From Nitriliruptoraceae bacterium (GTDB taxonomy: Bacteria > Actinomycetota > Nitriliruptoria > Nitriliruptorales > Nitriliruptoraceae): a stretch of 27,522 nt of DNA. The position numbers and the translations under genes are program-made. The stretch is from contig SLDB01000181.1 of NCBI GenBank assembly GCA_007125475.1, positions 1 to 27,522 on the forward strand, in the 5' to 3' direction. The first letter of the stretch is position 1, and each line of letters begins with the position of its first letter. Below are positions 21,823 to 27,522 of the stretch, one piece after another. Under the pieces are notes generated by a model. That model had not been told where the DNA came from. It saw only the letters and a program-made list of their open reading frames with translations, and searched no databases.

Positions 21823-22407
21823 TCACGACCCGGGGCGGTCGGCGGCCTTCGCCGCGGCCTTGCGCGCCTGCTTCTCCTCGCGGACCTTCGCCAGGCTCTG
21901 CGGTCCGGTGACGTCGGCGATGGAGCGGTACCCGTCCCGGGAGTACTCGCCGGCGGCCTCGCGCCAACCGTCAGGGGTGACCCCGTACTGCTTGCCCAGC
22001 AGCGCCGTGAAGATCGCCGCTTTCTGGGGGCCGAACCCGGGGAGGGCTTCGAGGCGGCGTCGCACGTCGTGGCCGTCGGCGGCCCCGGTCCACACGTCGG
22101 CGGCGTCGCCCCCGTGGACGTCGGCGAGGTGCTCGGCCAGGGCGCGGACCCGCTTGGCCATCGCGCCGGGGTAGCGGTGCAGGGCCGGCTTCTCGCGGAA
22201 CACCGCCTCGAGGTCGTCGGGGTCGGTGGCGAGCACCGTGCCCGGGTCGAGCTCCCCGCCGAGGCGTTCGGCGAGGCGGGCCGGTCCCATGAACGCCACC
22301 TCCATCTGCACCTGCTGGTCAAGCAGCGCCCCGATGAGGAGGGCGAACGGGTTCTCGGACAGCAGGCGGTCTGCCACCTCGTCGCCGGTGAGGTGCAACT
22401 TCGGCAT
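21823..22407 (-). CDS. HhH-GPD superfamily base-excision-repair-type protein
   Basis: The 194-residue protein starts MPKLHLTGDEVADRLLSE and has the helical HhH-GPD fold, with FALLIGALLDQQVQMEVAFM early and the helix-hairpin-helix LPGFGPQKAAIFTALLGK at about 130-147. HhH-GPD proteins are DNA glycosylases. This one belongs to a short actinobacterial subfamily annotated only as HhH-GPD-type. The catalytic Lys of bifunctional enzymes is not evident after the hairpin, and the usual Asp about 20 residues later is not certain, so activity is unproven. A basic, Lys/Ala-rich tail ends it. AGGGAGG eight bases before ATG 22407 supports the start. It is the last gene of the minus-strand set, 52 bases after the penicillin-binding protein. 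Confidence 0.85.
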   Translation of the reverse strand: MPKLHLTGDEVADRLLSENPFALLIGALLDQQVQMEVAFMGPARLAERLGGELDPGTVLATDPDDLEAVFREKPALHRYPGAMAKRVRALAEHLADVHGGDAADVWTGAADGHDVRRRLEALPGFGPQKAAIFTALLGKQYGVTPDGWREAAGEYSRDGYRSIADVTGPQSLAKVREEKQARKAAAKAADRPGS

Positions 22408-22459
22408 CAGTGCTGCCTCCCTGTCGGGCGGGTTCCTCGCGGGTCGCGAACGGTCACGG

Positions 22460-24559
22460 TCACGGTGGTCCGACGCCGTCGTCGGGCGCCTCGTCCGTCG
22501 GGGCGTCGGTGTCGGCGTCGGAACCGTCTTCGGCCTCCGCGGCGTCGTCGACCGGATCCACCTCGTCGGTCTCCCCGGCGTCGGTGTCGGGGTCGGCGTC
22601 GTCCGCCGGGTCGTCGTCGGCCGGGTCGGCGTCGTCGGTCTCCCCGGCGTCGTCCTCGAGCGCCGCCGAGAGCACCTCGACCAGCACCCGTGCGAGCGGA
22701 GCGGCGTGCTCGCCTCCCGAGCCCGCCTCCTCCAGGAGGATCGCGAACCCGTACCCCTGCCACACGCCGACGAACCAGGCGTGCTCCACACCGTCGCCGG
22801 CCTCGGCGGTCCCGGTCTTGCCGCCGACCGTCCCCGCGAGGTCGGCGGCGTCACCGGTCCCGTCGACCACCGCGGTGGTCAGCAGCTGCCGCAGCACGTC
22901 GGGGGTACCGGTGGCCAACGCCCGTCGCTCACCCCCGACGTCGTCGGCGAGGAGGTACGGCTGGTGCCAGGTCCCGCCGGCCACCGCCGCGGCGACTGAG
23001 GCCATGTGCAGCACGGAGGCCTGGGTGCGTGCCTGGCCGAACGACGCCGCGGCGAGCTCGGCGGTGTCCTGTGGCTCGGGGAACGACCCGCCGCGGCTCT
23101 CCAGCGGGAGGTCGTAGTCGACGTCGAAGCCGAAGCGGTGGGCGGCCTCGGTGAGGGCGTCGGGCCCCAGCTGGGCGGCGAGCGTCGCGAACGTGGTGTT
23201 GCAGGAGGCGGCGAACGCCTCCTCCAATGTGGTCTCGTCCAGCGCGACGTCACCGGCGTTGCTCACCTGCAGTCCGCCGACCACGGCGTGCGCCGGGCAG
23301 GACACGGGGTCGTCGAGGTTGTGGCCGGTGGCGAGCGCCGCCTCGGCGGTGACGATCTTGAACGTCGAGGCCGGGGGGTAGGCGCCGCTGAACGCCCGGT
23401 GGTAGCCGCCGAGCGGACGGCTCGCCGCACCCCGGATCGCCCCGTCCTCGGCGTCGACGACCACGATCCCCGCCGGGACCTCGACATCGGCGATCGCCGC
23501 CTCGACGGCGCGTTGCACGGTGACGTCGAGGGTGGTGCGGACGTCGTCGGAGACCAGGCGTTGGCCCTCGCCGAGCACGACGCGCATCTCGCCGCCGTCG
23601 CCGTCGTCGACGAGGCCGACACGCACCACCTCGGTGCCGACGAGTTCGTCCTCGAACACCGCTTCCAACCCGAACTGACCGATCTCGTCGCCGGGCTCGT
23701 ACGGCTCGCCGAGCTCCTCGAGCTGCTCTGCGGTGGCCTCGCGGACCACCCCGACGGTGTGCTGCGCGAAGTGGTCCTCGTACAGCGTCCGGGCCTCGGC
23801 TTCGGTGCGGCGCAGGATCCCGGTCGCCTGTCGCAGCCGCGGTGCCACGGTCTCGGCGCGGGCGGCGCTCACGGTCACGACCGGGTAGAACCAGTCGTCG
23901 TTGAGGTCGTCACGCGCCAGTTCCCGTTCGGCGGTCGACTCCGAACCCGGCAGCGCGGACGCGAACGCCGCGACGATCTCGTCGGGGTCGTCGACGAGCG
24001 CCGGCTGGAACCCGAACGTCACGGCCTCCCCCGGCCCGGCCAGGGGGGTGCCGTCGGCGGCGAGGATGTCGCGTCGTCCCGGGTCCTCGCGTTCGATCCC
24101 GAACCGCCAGGTCGGCCGGAGCTCGGGGTGCAACGTGGAGATCGTCCAGGACACCGCCCACTCGCCGCGGTCACGCACCAGCACGAGCTGGGAGTCCCAC
24201 ACCACCGCCTCGTCGACCTCGTCGGAGGTCACCGAGATCGTGAGCGGGACCTCGGCCCGGCCGTCGACGGGGTGTCGCACCTCGTCGGCGGAGACGGTCA
24301 GCGAGGTCGCGGCGGTCCCGTCGATCAGCTGCTCGTGGCGGTCCTGGAACTCCACCGGCGGGTCGCGGACCAGGCTGCGCATCTGTGCGTGGTCGCCGTC
24401 CTCCCAGGCCGCCACGTACTGCGACGCGAGCTCGGCGACGTCGTCGGCCGGGGCGTCCTCCTCGGTGCCCCCGAGGTCGAGGAGCTCCCAGCCGAGGTAG
24501 CCGACACCGCCGACGGCGAGGACGCCGACCAACGCCACGGCGACGTCACGTAGCCGCAT
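22460..24559 (-). CDS. Class B penicillin-binding protein (MecA_N-type transpeptidase) with acidic tail
   Basis: The 699-residue protein has a membrane anchor at about 6-30, an NTF2-like MecA_N domain (about 38-150), a dimerisation region (150-370) and a transpeptidase domain with Ser398-x-x-Lys401 (ASTFK), SCN at 452-454 and KTG at 581-583. It should cross-link peptidoglycan outside the membrane and be a beta-lactam target; it resembles PbpA/PBP2a-like actinobacterial proteins and has no transglycosylase domain. The final 70 residues are a very acidic Asp/Ala/Glu/Thr tail, unusual for the family. ATG 24559 has GGGAGG seven bases upstream and overlaps the end of the DUF4349 gene by 14 bases, so the two are coupled. 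Confidence 0.93.
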   Translation of the reverse strand: MRLRDVAVALVGVLAVGGVGYLGWELLDLGGTEEDAPADDVAELASQYVAAWEDGDHAQMRSLVRDPPVEFQDRHEQLIDGTAATSLTVSADEVRHPVDGRAEVPLTISVTSDEVDEAVVWDSQLVLVRDRGEWAVSWTISTLHPELRPTWRFGIEREDPGRRDILAADGTPLAGPGEAVTFGFQPALVDDPDEIVAAFASALPGSESTAERELARDDLNDDWFYPVVTVSAARAETVAPRLRQATGILRRTEAEARTLYEDHFAQHTVGVVREATAEQLEELGEPYEPGDEIGQFGLEAVFEDELVGTEVVRVGLVDDGDGGEMRVVLGEGQRLVSDDVRTTLDVTVQRAVEAAIADVEVPAGIVVVDAEDGAIRGAASRPLGGYHRAFSGAYPPASTFKIVTAEAALATGHNLDDPVSCPAHAVVGGLQVSNAGDVALDETTLEEAFAASCNTTFATLAAQLGPDALTEAAHRFGFDVDYDLPLESRGGSFPEPQDTAELAAASFGQARTQASVLHMASVAAAVAGGTWHQPYLLADDVGGERRALATGTPDVLRQLLTTAVVDGTGDAADLAGTVGGKTGTAEAGDGVEHAWFVGVWQGYGFAILLEEAGSGGEHAAPLARVLVEVLSAALEDDAGETDDADPADDDPADDADPDTDAGETDEVDPVDDAAEAEDGSDADTDAPTDEAPDDGVGPP

Positions 24560-25538
24560 CCGTTGGCCTCCCGTCGTCCGGGCCGGGAACGTACCGCGTG
24601 CGGGTGCGGCGCCGACGGCGCACCCCCGCGCGTACGCCCCATCCCAGCAGTCCGACGGGGGCGAGGACGACGACGGCGACCGGGAGGACCGTGACCACGA
24701 ACCGGATCGCACCGTCGGCGACGGCAGCGAGTGCCCGGGTCGTGGCGGCGACGGCGCCGTGGAACGTCTCGGCCGGGTTCCACTCGGTGGCGGTGACCGG
24801 CTGTGCCGATGCGGTCGGTCGCAGGGTCACGTGCACCGTCGCGAGGGCGACCTGGTCGGCGAGGACCGAACGGCGTGCTTCGAGCCGGTCGATCCGGGAG
24901 CGGACCTCGTTGATCCGTTCGAACACGGTCACCAGGTCCTCGGCGCCGCCATCGTCGGCACGGACGTCGGCCAGCAGGTCGCGGAGCTGCTCCTCGAACG
25001 CGGTGAGGTTCGCGAGCTCGGCCTCGAGGTCGGTGACCTCCCCGGTGACGTCGGTCTCGTCGATGCGGCGCTCGGGCACGGATTCGGCGAGCCCGTCGAG
25101 GTCGTCGACGACGTCGTCGAGGAGCTCGGCCGGCACCCGGAGGGTGAGGCGGCCGCTGACGACGCCGTCCGCGCGGCGCTGCAGGTCGGTCGTCGCGACG
25201 TAGCCGCCGGCGTCGTCGGCGATCCGGGTGACCTCGTCGGCGGCCGCCGCCGAGTCGCGGACCTCGAGCTGCAGGTGGGCGGTGCGCACCACGTGGCGGC
25301 CCCGGAAGTCCTCCCCACCGGGGGGGATGGGCGCCGCGGCGTCGTCGGGTCCTGCGGCGTCGGTGTCCATCGCCGCTTCGTCGGGGGTGTCGACGGCGAC
25401 GTCCTCGGTGGCCTCCTCGACCGCGACCCGTTCGTCGTCGGCGTCCTCGGCGGCGCACGCCGCGGTGAGGAGGGCCAACGGCACCAGGGCGGCGATGCAG
25501 CGCACCGGCCACCTGGCCGTACCGTGGCGTGGTCTCAT
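24546..25538 (-). CDS. DUF4349 lipoprotein
   Basis: The 330-residue protein has a signal peptide (basic N-terminus, then AALVPLALLTAAC) with a probable lipobox Cys28, so it should be a membrane-attached lipoprotein. An acidic segment follows to about residue 70. The DUF4349 domain spans about 75-240 (VVRTAHLQLEVRDSAAAADEV, GGYVATTDLQ) and includes a coiled-coil-like stretch (VTDLEAELANLTAFEEQL). A C-terminal transmembrane helix at about 275-300 leads to an Arg-rich end, giving both lipid and membrane anchors. The function is unknown; overlap with the PBP gene suggests an envelope role. ATG 25538 has AGGAGG six bases upstream. It is the first gene of the DUF4349-PBP-HhH set. Confidence 0.88.
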   Translation of the reverse strand: MRPRHGTARWPVRCIAALVPLALLTAACAAEDADDERVAVEEATEDVAVDTPDEAAMDTDAAGPDDAAAPIPPGGEDFRGRHVVRTAHLQLEVRDSAAAADEVTRIADDAGGYVATTDLQRRADGVVSGRLTLRVPAELLDDVVDDLDGLAESVPERRIDETDVTGEVTDLEAELANLTAFEEQLRDLLADVRADDGGAEDLVTVFERINEVRSRIDRLEARRSVLADQVALATVHVTLRPTASAQPVTATEWNPAETFHGAVAATTRALAAVADGAIRFVVTVLPVAVVVLAPVGLLGWGVRAGVRRRRRTRTRYVPGPDDGRPTDAAT

Positions 25539-25856
25539 CTCGGGCCTCCTGTGGGTGGTTCGCGGTCCAGCGCGCTCGTAGGACCCGACGTGCGGCGAGG
25601 CTTCCGGGTTGCCCGCAGGACAGCCTCGCACACCCCCGAGAGGGTGGCGGTGGTCGGCGTCTGCAGCACGGCACCGCCTCGTGACGCGGCTTGACCTGTG
25701 CTGCGAAGCGGTGTCCACTCGCTGGGACACGGCGCGGGCGCTCCCCGCTTCTGTGCGCCCTGCGGACACCGCGGTGACGGATCGTCGGGTGGGCCGGCCG
25801 ACGGGGCTCGGTGACCCGCCTACGCTCGTGCCCCACGCCTGACGACGAGAGCATCG
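25539..25856. promoter_or_regulatory. Divergent regulatory region between the DUF4349 operon and kgd
   Basis: This is 318 bases without a convincing gene. GCGAGGCT (25595-25602) and AGCCTCGC (25622-25629) form a perfect 8-base inverted repeat over 19 bases. CACCC/GGGTG lies at 25631-25646. The octamer GGACACCG occurs at 25764-25771 and inverted at 25709-25716, with the variant GGACACGG at 25725-25732. CACCGCGGTG at 25767-25776 is palindromic. TTGACC at 25691-25696 has no matching -10. TACGCT at 25821-25826 is a candidate kgd -10, giving a leader of about 25 bases. Confidence 0.4.
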
Positions 25857-27522
25857 ATGGCTGATTCGCCCACCTCCTCCCGGTCACAGTCGGAGCTGAA
25901 CGCCTGGCTCGTCGAGGAGATGTACGAGCAGTACCGCGACGACCCGTCGGCGTTGTCGAAGAGCTGGCAGGACTTCTTCGCCGGGTACCGCCCCGAGGAC
26001 GAGGGGCGCGGGGGGAACGGGTCGTCACACGCCACGGGCCGGACGTCGCCGACCCCTGAGCGGGCGCCGACGTCGCCCACCCCGGCACGCAGCGGTGCCG
26101 TCGGCACGGTCCGTGACGACGACGAGGTCTCGCGGCTGCGCGGTGTCGGGGCCCGGATCGTCGAGAACATGGAGACGTCGCTGGGGGTGCCCACCGCGAC
26201 CTCGGTCCGTGACGTCCCCGCCAAGCTCCTCGAGGTCAACCGGCGCATCATCAACAACTACCTGCGCCGGAGCCGGGGCGGGAAGGTCTCGTTCACCCAC
26301 CTCATCGCGTACGCGATGGTGCGGGCGATCGAGGACGTACCGGCGATGACGACCGTGTACGTCGAGACCGAGGACGGCAAGCCCGCCACCGTCCGACGTG
26401 ACCACCTCGGTGTCGGGCTCGCCGTCGACGTGGAGAACGACGACGGCTCCCGCACCCTGATGGTCCCGGTGATCGGCGACGCCGACACGCTGAGCTTCGA
26501 GGGGTTCCTGCGGGCCTACGAGGAGGTGATCCGCAAGATCCGCACCGGCCGGCTGGAGCCGGCGATGTTCTCCGGTGCGACCGTGACGGTGACCAACCCC
26601 GGCACGATCGGCACCGTCCACTCCGTGCCCCGCCTGATGGCCGGGCAGTCGGCGATCTTCGGGGTCGGTTCGATCGACTACCCCGCGCAGTACCAGGCCG
26701 CCGACGCCCGCACCCTGGCCAAGATCGGGGTGAGCAAGGTCATCACGCTGACGTCCACCTACGACCACCGCGTGATCCAGGGCGCGGAGTCGGGGATGTT
26801 CCTGCAGCGCGTCCACCACCTCCTCCTCGGCGAGGACGGCTTCTACGACGACGTCTTCGCCTCCCTCGGCCTGCCCTACGAGCCGGCGCGGTGGCGGACC
26901 GACACCACCGACATGGACGGTGCCGACGACCTGCTCGACAAGCAGATGCGCGTCGATCAGCTGGTCAACATGTACCGGGTCCGGGGGCACCTGATCGCCG
27001 ACCTCGACCCGCTGAAGCAGATCCCGCCGATGCTGCACCCCGAGCTCGATCCGACCTACTACGGGTTGTCGATCTGGGACCTCGATCGCGAGTTCCTCAG
27101 CGACGTCGGCGGTGAGACCACCAAGATGGCGCTGGGCGACATCCTCGGTGTCCTCCGGGATGCGTACTGCCGGACCATCGGCATCGAGTACGGCCATGTG
27201 CTCGACCCGGAGGAGAAGTCCTGGATCCGCGACCGGGTCGAAGGCGTGACCGAGGACGTCCCGGCAGAGGACCAGAAGTGGATCCTCGAACGTCTGAACG
27301 CGGCCGAGGCCTTCGAGTCCTTCCTCCACACCAAGTACGTGGGGCAGAAGCGGTTCGGGCTGGAAGGTGCCGAGACGTTGATCCCGCTGCTCGATGCCGT
27401 CTGTGAGGCCGCGGCCGATGCCGGGTTGAACGACATCGTCATGGGCATGGCTCACCGTGGTCGGCTCAACGTCCTGTCGAACATCCTCCACAAGTCGCAC
27501 CGGCAGATCTTCGGCGAGTTCG
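25857..27522 (+). CDS. kgd: Multifunctional 2-oxoglutarate dehydrogenase E1/succinyltransferase (Kgd/OdhA type), 3' end outside window
   Basis: The first 555 residues are visible. A short helical N-terminus (NAWLVEEMYEQYRDDPSAL) and a Pro/Ser/Thr/Gly linker to about residue 85 precede an E2-like acyltransferase core at about 95-345, with the catalytic His304 in TYDHRVIQGAESG. The E1 thiamine-dependent part then begins (KQMRVDQLVNMYRVRGH) and reaches AHRGRLNVL (His533) before the window ends. This fusion, without a lipoyl domain, is the actinobacterial form; it feeds 2-oxoglutarate into the TCA cycle with a separate E2 and Lpd, and is controlled by GarA/OdhI-type FHA proteins in relatives. ATG 25857 has only a weak GACGAGAG upstream. 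The linker is long but ordinary. The rest of E1 is missing. Confidence 0.95.
   Translation, partial: MADSPTSSRSQSELNAWLVEEMYEQYRDDPSALSKSWQDFFAGYRPEDEGRGGNGSSHATGRTSPTPERAPTSPTPARSGAVGTVRDDDEVSRLRGVGARIVENMETSLGVPTATSVRDVPAKLLEVNRRIINNYLRRSRGGKVSFTHLIAYAMVRAIEDVPAMTTVYVETEDGKPATVRRDHLGVGLAVDVENDDGSRTLMVPVIGDADTLSFEGFLRAYEEVIRKIRTGRLEPAMFSGATVTVTNPGTIGTVHSVPRLMAGQSAIFGVGSIDYPAQYQAADARTLAKIGVSKVITLTSTYDHRVIQGAESGMFLQRVHHLLLGEDGFYDDVFASLGLPYEPARWRTDTTDMDGADDLLDKQMRVDQLVNMYRVRGHLIADLDPLKQIPPMLHPELDPTYYGLSIWDLDREFLSDVGGETTKMALGDILGVLRDAYCRTIGIEYGHVLDPEEKSWIRDRVEGVTEDVPAEDQKWILERLNAAEAFESFLHTKYVGQKRFGLEGAETLIPLLDAVCEAAADAGLNDIVMGMAHRGRLNVLSNILHKSHRQIFGEF

Noticed and set aside
23006..24553. A 515-codon plus-strand frame opposite the PBP
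   Set aside because: The opposite strand has all three transpeptidase motifs in order; the plus-strand product is Gly/Arg/Val-rich with no fold.
24325..26088. A 587-codon minus-strand frame over the DUF4349 gene and kgd start
   Set aside because: It covers two well-supported genes and a regulatory gap, and its middle is a long Arg/Gly-rich run.

Overview
The window is about 27.5 kb of very GC-rich DNA, densely coded with GTG/ATG starts and stop-start overlaps, from the chromosome of an actinobacterium. CarD, DisA, a DUF3263 plus LytR_C (VirR-like) pair, a CysO-type sulfur carrier and a fused Kgd/OdhA-type 2-oxoglutarate enzyme all point to Actinobacteria. The lineage cannot be fixed from sequence reading alone; a deep-branching high-GC group is possible. 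No insertion sequence, prophage, integrase or CRISPR array was seen. REGION 1 (1-7470) is a conserved housekeeping block on the plus strand: the C-terminal end of a superfamily II helicase, disA (c-di-AMP synthase), carD, a membrane PIN-TRAM protein, ispD and ispF (MEP isoprenoid pathway, coupled by 4-base overlaps), cysS and an rlmB-like rRNA methyltransferase. REGION 2 (7502-12882) is an accessory metabolic cluster: a LysA-like PLP decarboxylase and an acetolactate-synthase-like TPP enzyme on the plus strand converge on a minus-strand pair, a medium-chain dehydrogenase overlapping a proline-racemase-superfamily enzyme with an unusual Ser/Thr active-site pair. A tRNA-Thr(TGT) follows. REGION 3 (13193-14741) carries the DUF3263/LytR_C pair, with a long Asp-rich linker, converging on a degenerate receiver-domain protein. 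REGION 4 (14819-16773) is the most interesting part. A promoter and a clear SAM-I (S-box) riboswitch lie upstream of a zinc-ribbon threonine-synthase-family PLP enzyme, which is followed by a CysO-like ubiquitin-fold sulfur carrier ending in Gly-Gly. This may be a SAM-controlled thiocarboxylate route to homocysteine from O-phosphohomoserine, although an ordinary threonine synthase is not excluded. REGION 5 (16782-21810) holds a CaCA cation antiporter (probably leaderless), a nitrobindin-like protein, a TauE/SafE transporter that seems to start at CTG, a CoA-disulfide-reductase-like flavoenzyme, a RimK-like ATP-grasp ligase and a tiny DUF3309 membrane protein. REGION 6 (21823-25538) is a minus-strand operon: DUF4349 lipoprotein, then a class B penicillin-binding protein with an acidic tail, then an HhH-GPD DNA-repair-type protein. 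REGION 7 (25539-27522) is a 318-base intergenic stretch with inverted repeats and a repeated octamer, then the 5' two-thirds or less of kgd/odhA, cut by the window end. Promoters across the window share a -10 hexamer close to TA-S-S-C-T (S = G or C).
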